Source: Trachelipus rathkii (Eukaryota > Arthropoda > Malacostraca > Isopoda > Trachelipodidae). From it: a stretch of 35,975 nucleotides of DNA. Shown here piece after piece: positions 1-10,600 of this stretch. Position 1 is the stretch's first letter. The number at the start of each line of letters is the position of its first letter. Under the pieces are notes generated by a model. It was not told where the DNA came from and did no database searches. It was given only the letters and a program-made list of their open reading frames with translations. The DNA lies in NCBI GenBank assembly GCA_015478945.1, contig JABUQX010027662.1, positions 55,001-90,975 of the forward strand, written 5' to 3'. A program made the translations under genes and the position numbers.

Positions 1-1680
1 CTTGCAAAATTTTTAATGGATACAATTGTATTTGGCCTTTTAATACTGAGTTATAACTATTTTGATTTCCGGTTCAGCTTTCATTTAATTCCCTATCTAA
101 ATGACTTAATGGAATTCACCTTATTTATATTTTTATAGAAAGTATTAATTTTATGAGTATTATTGAATCATATGTTTATTCTAGTTAAAGATTGTTACTT
201 TTTATATGAGTATTTTTATCACAATGCTTATTCTGAGCGATGCTCTATCCAATTTTTCCCATTATAGCTGGTACAAATGTGACTATTATCTTCAATCTTC
301 TATACTAGAACAAAATTCTACAAGGGGGATCTCTAGAAACTTGGCTAGTAATATACTATATACGCAAGTGTCTCCACTGTTGAGTACTACACGGAAGACC
401 CAGGAGTCTGGGAATGCGTCTCGAAGTGCCTATTTTATTTATAATGAGCAGACAAATTAACTCTTATTTTTAATAGAAGCGTTAGAAGATCATAAAGAGA
501 ATTTCTAGCTTTAAAATATCAGAATAAACTTTCAGTGTTAATTGAGAAAGATTCATAAACACAAAACGCAATTAGATACGACAAAAATATTAATTCTAAA
601 TTTAATACAGTTACACTTTAATGATATATTCCCTATTAACTTTTCATGGACATTAAAATCTATAGAATTGTATGCTAAATCGTTCCTTCTTATTTATAAT
701 AGACTAATGCATTGTCGCTATCCGAGCACGATTCAAACGGCTCCTACTGATTGAGAAAGTAATCGTCTTTGTTTGTGCTTGAGAAGATATATAGGAGTGA
801 TGTTATTTAATTAATATCTTTCGATTGGAGAGGATTGTTTACAGATTGCATGCGATCTATGTCCCAGCACGCCTGACCTGCTGGGATGAGCACGATATGT
901 TCTGTGCAGAAGACAAGAGAGCAGCCATCATAACTACTTATAATAAATCTATAATAAAATGACAATGCCTTTAGACTTTAGAGCATAAGGCATGTAAATA
1001 TACCCAACAAAAACTATAAGATACACTATGAACCTATATAGTAAGGAGTAGAGTCATATCATGGGTATTGCTATTTAATAGAGATTTCTTCTTAGGAAAC
1101 ACTATTCCTCATCTATAGGCTCGAGGTTACTCTAATTAACTGCCATTCATTGCATCACTATTGAGTCTCTATGACCACGTACTTGATAAGTATTTGCTCT
1201 ATTAGAAGTATTGGTGGTATAGACCACACAGCACAATACTGCTAAATCGTAAAATTATGTGTGCAAATTATGTTATAAACTAGTTTATGCTAGAACTAGT
1301 CTTTTCATAGTTTGTATGGGTTTCCGTTATGAAAACCGTCACTATAATACCTTCGTCAAGAGATTCAGGAGAATCCTTTTCAATTTTACATAATTTTCTA
1401 TAAACCCCAACTACCTATAATATATATATCTTCCACCACCTCCTACTTAAAACTTAATTTAATTTTTTATTATGCGGAATTTGAGCTCATCTTTAGATAC
1501 GTAGAAACACATATTTAAGATAATTATCTTATGTCTCTTGTTATTATATTGAGAGATATCACTATTTAAGTAATGTCATTAACAATTCTTGATTAATTTT
1601 CTAAATACTGGACTCTTCTTCTTCTGAACATTGCATTCCCTTTTACGTTCATATTTAGTATTTTCATTTTTATTGTAAAA
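1..1680. other. AT-rich spacer without a supported gene
   Basis: No gene is supported here. Two short ATG-started frames (206-460 and 542-754, + strand, 84 and 70 codons) have no recognisable domain, and frames of this length occur by chance at this base composition. A slightly GC-richer patch at about 850-950 is open for some 40 codons, with a Cys/Trp-containing stretch (TCWDEHDMFC), but I recognise no family. A possible kelch-like fragment at 352-441 is discussed as a finding. Confidence 0.6.
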
Positions 1681-1682
1681 AG

Positions 1683-1984
1683 ATTTATTAATATATTGTA
1701 ATTAATAATATATAGGTTATATATTTATATATATATATATATATATTATATATTATATATATATATATATAGTATATATTAATAATAATATATAATATAT
1801 ATATATATATTATATATATATATATATTATATTAATATATATATATTATAATATTATAATATATATATATATAATATATTATATATTATAATATTATAAT
1901 ATATATATAATAATATATATAGATTAAATTAATTATATATTATATATTAATATTAATATTTAACTATATATATATATATATATA
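1683..1984. repeat. imperfect (TA)n array
   Basis: About 300 bases made almost only of A and T. TATATA runs are broken by TAATA, ATTAT and TTAATAT variants. The motif is self-complementary, so the DNA can form cruciforms. Ends are approximate because the array grades into AT-rich spacer. Confidence 0.9.
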
Positions 1985-2978
1985 CTAAAATGATTAGCGA
2001 CAAAATAATTTATAGACTTTTGGCCCATGTTGTAAGTCATTCACATTTTTGTATAATGCACATAAAGCGTTGAGCCTTTATTGAGCAATTGATTTAAGTA
2101 CTTATAATTTTTGTTAATATTTTTTTACTTATCCCATAGACATTATATATGTAACAAATATTATTATTTATGCCAGTCTATAAAGGGTACTTTATCAGTT
2201 TCTATAGCAGCCGAGGCGTCGTTACTACCATCCAGTGACCGTCGCTCAAATATTCACTGTTTTTAATTTATAAAGCATTATTTAGCAGTCCCCGTCCTCA
2301 TTTCCTCATTCTTCCTCATTCATAGGACATAATACGACCGCTGTGCCGTTCCTGGGTAAAAAAAGAGATTATTCTCAAGATATTTTCATATTAATAAAAA
2401 TTTGAATTAGGATCAATCTTACAAATGAAAACTAGATCAAAAATAGCCTTCATAGTTCCGATTAAGCTTATCTGGAAATTATTTAAATCATATTAACTTT
2501 AAAAGACAGTTATTTATCACCTTCACCGTCATAAAAGTATTTACATTGCAGCAAGTCTGGATTAGATAGTCTCTTTATACACTATGTGTCAAGTCTAAAA
2601 ATTAATATGGATCTCAATCTATGACGCTATATTGTGACCTTCGTTCATCCATGTACGCTGATAGTTAATGTGCTAACGCTCTTCTGGTGGCTACTTGAGC
2701 GAACTGGAGCTTCGTGCTTTCGTCCTCAGATCATCTGAGTTTACTTACTATCCATTTCAATATTAAAAGATCATAGGGTGAGCAAAGAGGAGTTAATTTC
2801 TAGTCAGAGTGATAATATATTTCAAATACATGAGGTGCACTATTGTCACGATGCTATCAGGTAGTATCTAGTTTTGTATAATGATTTTTTCATTAAGGTT
2901 AATAATATTTATTAATATCTATAATTATATTTATAGAATTATATTCTTTAGATAAACCGAACCTTTTTATTATTATTG
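1985..2978. other. AT-rich spacer without a supported gene
   Basis: Unique-looking sequence between two (TA)n arrays, GC-richer around 2190-2350 and 2620-2760. At 2660-2760 a + strand frame stays open for about 27 codons (it includes SELELRAFVLRSSE), but I recognise no domain. Nothing else is supported. Confidence 0.55.
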
Positions 2979-3030
2979 AATATATATAATAATATATATA
3001 TCATTAATATCAATATTTTTTTAAAAAGAG

Positions 3031-3080
<50 letters not shown>

Positions 3081-3384
3081 ATATATATATATATATATCA
3101 TTATATATAATAGTAATATATTATATATTATATGGAGTATATATTAATATATATTTATATATATAGTATATAGAGTATATATATATATATATATATAGGA
3201 TTAGTATTATAATATATATTATGATATATAATATAAAGAATAATAGGTAATATAATTATTTATATATATTATAATATAATATAATATATATATAGTAGAG
3301 GAGTAGTAAGTAGTAATAATTATATATATTTATTGAGGTTGTATAATATATATATAATATATATATATATTATATATATATATG
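2979..3384. repeat. (TA)n array with one long pure (AT) run
   Basis: A+T-only array. The purest stretch is an unbroken AT alternation of about 38 bases at 3035-3072. It is followed by degraded TATAATATA units mixed with AGTATA/GAGTA variants up to the GCATACGATATGATG unique sequence. Confidence 0.9.
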
Positions 3385-3625
3385 CATACGATATGATGAT
3401 ATAGTTCAGATACTATATCTCTTTTAAGATAATTAAGATAATGTAAATTAAAAAAAAAATATATATTATAATTTAAATTTAGGTCTCACTACCCCGCTTA
3501 TTTTTACGATTATCGATCATAATGTATCTATAAAACTATTACTTAGCAAGTAATATACGGAATACTATTAGGTGGATATAAATGCTGGTCCATAATAGTT
3601 TTGTACTCTTAAGTTATGTAAATGT

Positions 3626-3654
3626 AAAAAAAAAAAACAAAAAAAAAAAAAAAA
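3626..3654 (+). repeat. poly(A) tract
   Basis: A 29-base A run with a single C at 3638, followed by A-rich sequence to about 3690. It could be the tail of an old retroposed element on the + strand, but no element body or target-site duplication is recognisable upstream, so this is only a homopolymer call. Confidence 0.8.
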
Positions 3655-4010
3655 TACTAAATAAAATATTAAAGAAGAAAAAAAAATTATTAAACACAAT
3701 TTGAAACAATTACAATAACTATAGCGAAAGGGAATAGTACATTTTATATGTGGAGGTAAGCGGGAAAATAAACTGCAAATAGGTAAGTAAGAGAATGTAA
3801 AATTAATAAAAATACAAAAAAAAAAATTATTGTTATAAGTATATAGTATATTATATGTATTTAAGATAGCCTATTTATAAGACTTGGTATTAGTGTTTTA
3901 CTATCGATAATGAGGTATAATAGATCACTTTCATATAAATTTTGCTTTTTTTTTATTTATATTTACTCTAAACAAAATACAAATGATTAGAAATACTCAT
4001 ACTCAGCAGT

Positions 4011-4265
4011 ATCACCGATGAGCCGGAGTCGGGGTCTCTCGCCTTACTCCGGAGAACTACGGGGGTAGGACTAAGTTACTACCCCCCTATCACGGGGAGG
4101 ATCGCGCGGGTAGCTGGAGGTAACCTGCGTTACGACATAAATGTAATTATATATAGGTAGTGTTCAGCGGGGGTTCCTCCGTCCCCTCCCCTACGGGGTA
4201 TGGAATAAGACGTATCCACCCCCGTATGTTCTACGCGCGTGCGGTCTCTAGAGAGCCCCTTAAGG
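4011..4265. other. GC-rich islet with two hairpins
   Basis: About 250 bases of clearly GC-rich sequence inside A/T-rich DNA. It opens with GAGCCGGAGTCGGGG and contains the palindrome CTCCGGAG (4047-4054). There are two strong inverted repeats. The first is GGGGGTAG (4061-4068) with CTACCCCC (4079-4086), loop 10. The second is TACGGGG (4192-4198) with CCCCGTA (4220-4226), extended inward by TGGA/TCCA pairing. No reading frame, rRNA or tRNA is recognisable. It may be a decayed short mobile repeat or structured non-coding DNA. The shared motif with the 5378-5640 islet suggests a related origin. Confidence 0.6.
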
Positions 4266-4539
4266 CGTAATTAAAAGCAAAATAATTTAAAATATAAAAT
4301 ATCTATTATTTTATCGAAGAATAATAAAATAATAGATAGATAGATATAAGTATATATATATACATATTCCTTATATATATAACCTTTATATTAACAATAA
4401 TTTATTATATTTTTATTATTATTATTATTATTACAATTTTATTCTATAACTATTAAAATTTGACCAGGATTCCAAAAATATGTATTCTTTATTTTAGGCT
4501 GTAGGCTATTGTAAGTTTTTATTTGATTTTTGTATAGTA

Positions 4540-4608
4540 TTTTTTTATTTTTTTTTTATTTTTTTTTTTTTTTGTATTATTTTTTTTTTTTTATTTTTTT
4601 TATCTATT
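4540..4608 (-). repeat. poly(T) tract, poly(A) on the minus strand
   Basis: About 60 bases of nearly pure T with scattered A and one G. It could be the 3' tail of a minus-strand retroposed copy lying to its left, which would include the GC-rich islet at 4011-4265. No second end or duplication is visible, so this stays an inference. Confidence 0.75.
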
Positions 4609-4736
4609 TCCTAGGTCAAACTTTGGACCTAAGCTTATGTCACCACCATTGTAGTTTCTCACAGATCTAGAACCGGTTCACGCGAGTATAAATTATGTTA
4701 TTTAAAGATATACAAAATATCTTAAATGCTTGAATA

Positions 4737-4752
4737 ATGAGCTCGAGCTCAT
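4737..4752. repeat. perfect 16-bp palindrome
   Basis: ATGAGCTCGAGCTCAT reads the same on both strands. It sits directly at the left edge of a (TA)n array. Its role is unknown; it may simply be a nucleation point for cruciform extrusion. Confidence 0.85.
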
Positions 4753-4753
4753 C

Positions 4754-5190
4754 ATTAATATTAATATATATATATATTATTATATATATATATAATATAT
4801 ATAATATTATATTATATATATATAAATATATATATAAATATAGTATAATATATATTTAATATAATATATATATTATATATATAATATTTATTATATGTAA
4901 ATATATATTAATATAATACTTATTATATTATTGATATTTTATATTATATTATATATGTCAGTATATTATATATTATATTATATATATATATTGATAGATA
5001 TATATTATATATATATATATATATTAAATATTAATATATATATATATATTATACTATTATATTATATATATATATATTAATAATATATATATTTAATATA
5101 TTATATATAAGGTATATATATATATATATAATATAATATATAATATATATAGATTAATAATTATATATATATTATATACTATAATATTAA
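4754..5190. repeat. imperfect (TA)n array
   Basis: About 440 bases of A/T-only sequence with TATATA runs and AATATTA interruptions. It separates the two GC-rich islets that carry the CCGGAG motif in opposite orientations. Confidence 0.9.
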
Positions 5191-5377
5191 AGGCACTAAC
5201 TTCTTTTTATTCTAGAAAATAATTACTCTTGATTCGGAAATATTATATATGTTAATATATATTATTAATATGATATTAACACCTAGTAGTAATATAAAAT
5301 TAATAAGTTATTAATTTGTATTTGCTGGATAAGCCGTAGCAGCAAGACCGTCTATTGTTTATGTCGCATACCGAGAC

Positions 5378-5640
5378 TCCGTAGCTCCGCGCTCCAATGA
5401 GGTCCCCCCTAAAAATTTCGAGCCTCCGACTCCGCTCCGGCTCCATAGATCCCCTAAAAATTTATCGCCTGCCGCCTCCATGCTTATAATACCTGAGGCT
5501 TACAGGATTACCTATCAATAAAGTTTATTCGCACTCTACGGCTTACCGGCTCCGGCACCACTACTACAAAATCTATTTAGCGGCTTTACCGTATCGAGTC
5601 CGGGTCCGGCTGCTCAGGCTACCGGCTCCGCAGTCTCACC
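5378..5640. repeat. degenerate CTCCGR minisatellite-like GC-rich islet
   Basis: GC-rich stretch built from variants of a six-base CTCCGG/CTCCGA unit, for example CCTCCGACTCCGCTCCGGCT near 5424 and ACCGGCTCCG near 5621. The phrase CCCCTAAAAATTT occurs twice, about 45-50 bases apart (near 5407 and 5453), each followed by CTCC-rich sequence, which indicates a longer decayed repeat unit. No coding frame is supported. The reverse complement of the motif opens the 4011-4265 islet. Confidence 0.6.
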
Positions 5641-7140
5641 CTGATTTACAGGTAGATTACGTACGAATGAATATGTAAAGTGATTAACTATATATAAACT
5701 TATTCAAATACTAGTAAACTATTTTTAAAAGTTTATTAAACACATTTATGTATTATAATGATGATAAAATTTTCTATTTATACATAAAGCCTAAGCACAA
5801 ACATACCATCATAATTAACATGAGTAGTGAGGGTACCGGTATATTCACAAAATAAAATCGTCATATGTTTTTCCTCAGGAGTTTTAATCTCTTAGCAGCC
5901 AATTTCGCAAAATCTGGGATGCAATTATTTTGCATTTTTCCTTTTCCCTTTTGCGCTGATAAGACCTAGATTACCGATGGGTTTTAGATCTCTATGCTAT
6001 ATCATAATATATCTATTATGATTGTGAGTAGAAAAATGATGAACTCATCATAACAATAATTTGTCCAAGATGATATTCTAGCAGTACTGGTATTAGAAAA
6101 TGAAGGATAGAAGGGTTAATAAGTAATTAATATGCAGAAGAGGTATGTGGATGTGACAAACAGTTAGAAAGTAAAGAATATACATAATCATACATTATAT
6201 AATGTTAATAGTGAATGGGGAAATGAAGAGGTGATGCAAATGGTAAAAATTAAAAAATGAGGCTTGGTCGAATTGCTAAAAAAAAAAGGACAATAATCAG
6301 GTTTCAAAGGAAGGTGTATGGAAATGTATAAGGATATAAGGAGGGAGAGAAAGAGGATAATAGGATAAGTACTGCATTTTAGTAGGTAGTAGAAAAAAAA
6401 AAGGAAAACGATAACATATTTAGTGAAGGAGGAAAGTAATCGGATGAACTTATTACAAGAGAATAAAATAGTACTGTTTATCTGGTAAGAGTAAAGTGAA
6501 TAAAATGTTTATTCTAAAAAAGTATATTAATATGTAAGCTACGAAAATGTTTTAGTAGAATAATTAGAATATGATTAATTAGGTTATTGCTTTCGTGAGA
6601 TCTTAGGATTGAAGATATGGAACTATTATATGATAAAGTGTGTGGAGGAAGTCATAAGTTTGAATAAATAATCAATAACATTGACATTTAGAGCTATGAG
6701 TAATGATTTGGGATGTAATAGTTTATGATGCAGCCATGCATGTTTAATGAGATGGAGATTAACTTATAAAGTATTAAAGTATATATATTGAGTTAGATAT
6801 GAGGTAATTAGGTAGTAAGGTAGTAGAATGAGATAAGTTAGAAAATGGGTAAATATATTGAGCAGTGAGTATTGAATTGGAATAACAGAGAAATTGTCAT
6901 TTGTGTTCAATGTGAAAATATGTGATTTACACATTCGTCTACCCTATCAATAATGCGATATATTGTTTCAATCCCAATAGCAGATATCCTCAATTATCAT
7001 TCGATACACACCTTTTAAAACCCCACCATATATACTTACTTCATAACATAACATTACAATACACTAACTCTTATTATATCAATAATTCCTATACATAGTA
7101 CCCTTATGCACCCATACACTTAATGATTATAATGATAGTG
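5641..7140. other. AT-rich spacer, purine-rich on the plus strand near 6160-6470
   Basis: No gene is supported. Between about 6160 and 6470 the + strand is purine-biased (GGAGGGAGAGAAAGAGG, AGAAAAAAAAAAGG). Frames there are short and show no domain. The rest is plain AT-rich sequence. Confidence 0.5.
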
Positions 7141-7555
7141 ATAATATATTAATTATGATTATATTATATGATAATAAATATTAAGTTATATATATATATA
7201 TATATAGATATTATTAACTATTATAATTTATATATATATATATTTATATATACTATATTTATATATATATATAGTATATCTATAATATATATAATATTAT
7301 ATATATATTATATATATATATATTAGTATATATTATATTACAATATATTAATAATATAACTAATAGTTTATTATATATTATATATATATATAAATATTAT
7401 ATATATATCATATATATGATATATATATATAATATATTAAATAGGATAATTATATATAATAGTTAGTTATATAATTATATATACTATATATATATATATT
7501 ATATGTTTCAGGTATATAATATATTATATATATATTAATATATATATATATATAA
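7141..7555. repeat. imperfect (TA)n array
   Basis: A/T-only array of about 415 bases. A minus-strand open frame of 89 codons extending to 7719 is simply translated TATATA (Ile/Tyr-rich) and is not a gene. Confidence 0.9.
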
Positions 7556-7564
7556 TCCTTATAA

Positions 7565-7815
7565 GTAATATATCCGCAAATATATTTAGAGGAGATAGTA
7601 GCCGTAATAATATTTGGAGTTCGAAAATTGTACAATAGTGGTTTTTCTATTACCGGTATATATATATATATATTATAACTATAATATAATATATATAGTA
7701 TATTATATATATTATACAAAAAAATGCCGAGATATTTCGATATTTATATAGTGATATTTATATACGTAGCTATTTTTGCCGAACTATTCAGTGATATAGC
7801 TCGAATATTTATGAG
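7565..7815. repeat. cluster of degenerate CCGAATA/TATTCGG motifs, left
   Basis: Several related short motifs lie close together: TATCCGCAAATAT (near 7571), GCCGTAATAATATTTGG (near 7600), TTACCGGTATA (near 7650), TGCCGAGATATTTCGATA (near 7725), TTTGCCGAACTATTC (near 7776) and GCTCGAATATTTA (near 7799). All are readable as decayed versions of an inverted-repeat unit close to CCGAATATTCGG. The cluster lies about 0.75 kb upstream of the first recognisable hAT block and has a counterpart at 12480-12800. Interpretation as hAT subterminal repeats is inference. Confidence 0.4.
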
Positions 7816-8571
7816 AGCAGTTATAAAACAAAATAAAATTATACGAAAAATAAATGAAGGGTAATAAGTTATTTTATTTTACATATATTTAAAATATTGA
7901 GAAATTTTAAAAACTATTATATATTTTCAAAAAAACTAAAAATATATAGCACATAAAATATTTGATAGCTCCTACTTAATATATTGAGCGAAATAAATAC
8001 TTTGTCATTTATTGTACAATAGATTACTATATAGGGCCTTAGGGAGACTTATATTTCAATTAATTCCTAAAGGAGAAATGATATAATTCATTTAGTGATA
8101 CTGGATAAGGAACCAAACATGGTAGCTGGTAATAATTGGTAGCGTGACTAAACAATTACCAAATATTTTACTATATGTTATTTAATTTACACATGTTGCA
8201 CTAAATGCATTCCACTGTTCAAAATATAATAGTCAGTAAAAAATTTAGTTTATAAGATATATTTTATTTACTTGCAGAAGCTATAATTCACTCTATCATT
8301 TTACACTACCCTTCATGACTAATACGAGAAAGCTACAAAGCTTAAACTTTACAGAGAATGTCACAGCGAATGTCCAAACAGGGACATAAATTATATTGCA
8401 ACGACGTTTTCTCATGGCTGTGAAACAAAGTCGTGAGTTACGTGATTAATGCTATTGATAATAAAGATTGTTTGAAACAAAAATAGTAGTTCCTCACACT
8501 ATATATTTATATACTCAGTACTGCTGTATAGAAATGAGCAATAAGTTTAATTGAAGTTTTAAAATAGTGTA
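7816..8571. other. AT-rich sequence, possible decayed 5' part of the hAT element
   Basis: No frame or motif is recognisable. A Cys-rich phrase (CCTKC, near 8197) was considered for a zinc finger but lacks the His partners. By position this stretch would hold the N-terminal half of the hAT transposase, if the element was full length. Confidence 0.35.
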
Positions 8572-9576
8572 GCAAAATTATTATTACCATTTACTTATAT
8601 AGCCATTTTAACATCAATTACACTTATAAAAAACCAAGCAGTTAAAACGATATGAAGTATAATAAGTCACGCCTACAATATTGATTTATATACCCTTCCA
8701 TATTTAGTCAATTAAATTACTATTTTTATAATATAAAGGCTAATTTATTAAATAGCAAAAAGCCTTGACATAGTGGTAAATATTGATTACTACTATCGTT
8801 GATAGAGCAATAAAAATCATAGAAGGAAGAAGACTTTCTAAGTTTCTATGTGACAAATCTTTGTGGGTAGCTACTTTCTTAGATCTTGCGAATTTCAAAT
8901 ATGATGACTAATGATTATTTGATCAACATGAATCAGCATGGATATATCAAGTAAAAAAGAGGCGGTTGAGGCATGGATAAGAAATGCTAGTTAGAAAATA
9001 TTGTTTAGCTATATCTCATGACTCATTCTGCTGACTGAGATGATATATATTATCTACTAGTATAGTTGAGGGAAAATGAAGCTAGTAAGGTTCCATTTTG
9101 ATCACTATCTTTTAATGGTAGATTAGTTTTTTATAAAGAATAATTGTGGCATTATCAATAAATGGTACATATACATGAGAAATGAAAAGTGAGAGTGAAA
9201 AAATGAAACGTCCCATTTCTGTACGATTGATGTGATTATTTAAGTATATAATATAAAAGCTAAAAGGCTACTATACGGAATTTACATATCAAGATTAAAC
9301 AAATAATATTAATATAATATTTGCCTTACTTGGACCAGTGAAGATCACAATGATATTTTACACCTCCATTTATCAATATGGTTGGAAAACACTGGACAAT
9401 ATTATAATAGTGATTTTATATGAATTGAAGAAATCACTTAAGCAATTAGCAATAAATACCTTTCAGCACCACTGTCATCAGTCGAAAGTGATAGAAGAGA
9501 ATATTTAGTAAAGAGGAGGAATATTTATGAGCAGGCAAGAAAAGCGTATAGTCCCTAATAAAATGGAGTATAACTA
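8572..9576 (+). pseudogene. decayed hAT-family DNA transposase
   Basis: Four conserved hAT blocks occur in the family's order, with near-normal spacing, broken by stops and frame changes. Block 1 (about 8575-8640) reads AKLLLPFTYIAIL, like the family's L.PF..AT region. Block 2 (8672-8701) reads PTILIYIPF, like PTIS.V.PLI. Block 3 (8820-8908) ends in LWVATFLDLANFKYDD, close to the family's VATFLDPRFK motif. Block 4 (9442-9558) reads KYLSAPLSSVESDRR followed by KRRNIYEQARKAYSP, the C-terminal dimerisation region (SAP.SSVESER...KRN.L.P). Just downstream NKMEYN resembles the usual end of that domain. Blocks 2 and 3 share a frame; blocks 1 and 4 are in another. The N-terminal BED zinc finger and catalytic N-terminal half are not recognisable. 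Transposition of DNA by cut and paste is the family role; this copy cannot encode it. Terminal inverted repeats and an 8-bp target duplication were not found. Confidence 0.62.
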
Positions 9577-10600
9577 GCTTAATTAGTTCTGTAGTATCAT
9601 TATTCAGTTGATATTGATGAGTATACTAAATTACAATAGTTATCTTAGGTAACAGCTTTTTTTATCTATCTTTATATACACAATAAAAGCACAATTTCTC
9701 ATTTAATTATTTTTAATACAGTGACATGGTTTGACACTATATGAGGTAAAGAAATAGTATTATGAGGCGGTATGATGTTTGTTGTTAGTTGACTTTGTTA
9801 TTAATAGAACGTTAGGTAAATATACACCTCTCACCTGAGTATTATTAGTAATGAAATTCTTGGACGTAGTGACTGAGTGTTGTTGCACTTTTTAATATGA
9901 TTATTATGATGATTAATATGCTGATCCACGAGGAATGTAATATTCAGGTTTTTATTGAGCTATATACATAACATAATGCATTTATGTGAGATATGTGTGG
10001 TGGAGACACTTAGATTTGTATAATAAAAATTTATAATATGATTTATTACCTTATTTTTCAGAGGGTTGGACATGCGGGTTATATGTGAAGAGGTAGTATA
10101 TATATACATTAGTTGATCAGGTATGATAAAAAAAATATACATTTTTATTAATATATATATATCATTATAGGTTATACCAAATTAAGGTATATAATATAGT
10201 TAAAGTATTATATTAATATATAATATGATTATATATTATATAATAGGGTAGCTACTAGTATGATATTTATATATATAGGGTAGAATATAGTATTATATAT
10301 AGTATTATATAGTTATGTAGTAGAGGAGTGAGGTAATAGAATAGGAAGAGAAAAACAATAATGCAATTAATATATAGTATCTATAGTCCTTTGATAGATT
10401 ATAGTAATATGTTATAACATTAATAGCCTAATACAACTATATATACTATTAGAAGATAAAAGAGTATAATATATGGGCACAATAATTAACAAATGAGAAT
10501 GATAAATTAAGAAGGAATGGGATATAGTTTTATATAATGATACAAAAAAAAGTACGATAGTAGTATAACTTTTTAATCACCTTCGTTATAAGATAAACGA
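9577..10600. other. AT-rich spacer with a short (TA)n patch
   Basis: No gene is supported. A small A/T-rich array occupies about 10145-10310. A minus-strand 60-codon frame at 9960-10142 has no domain. Confidence 0.5.

Noticed and set aside
4011..5640. GC clusters of a fungal mitochondrial genome
   Set aside because: The islets look similar in style, but there are no mitochondrial genes, rRNAs or tRNAs, and the window carries nuclear-type hAT and Gag relics.
6160..6950. LINE reverse transcriptase remnant
   Set aside because: Purine-rich text gives short frames such as MEMYKDIRRERKRIIG, but no YxDD box, GLRQG or FxxxF motif was found in order.
7450..7719. 89-codon minus-strand open frame
   Set aside because: It is translated TATATA repeat (Ile/Tyr/Asn only in most of its length) and has no independent coding signal.
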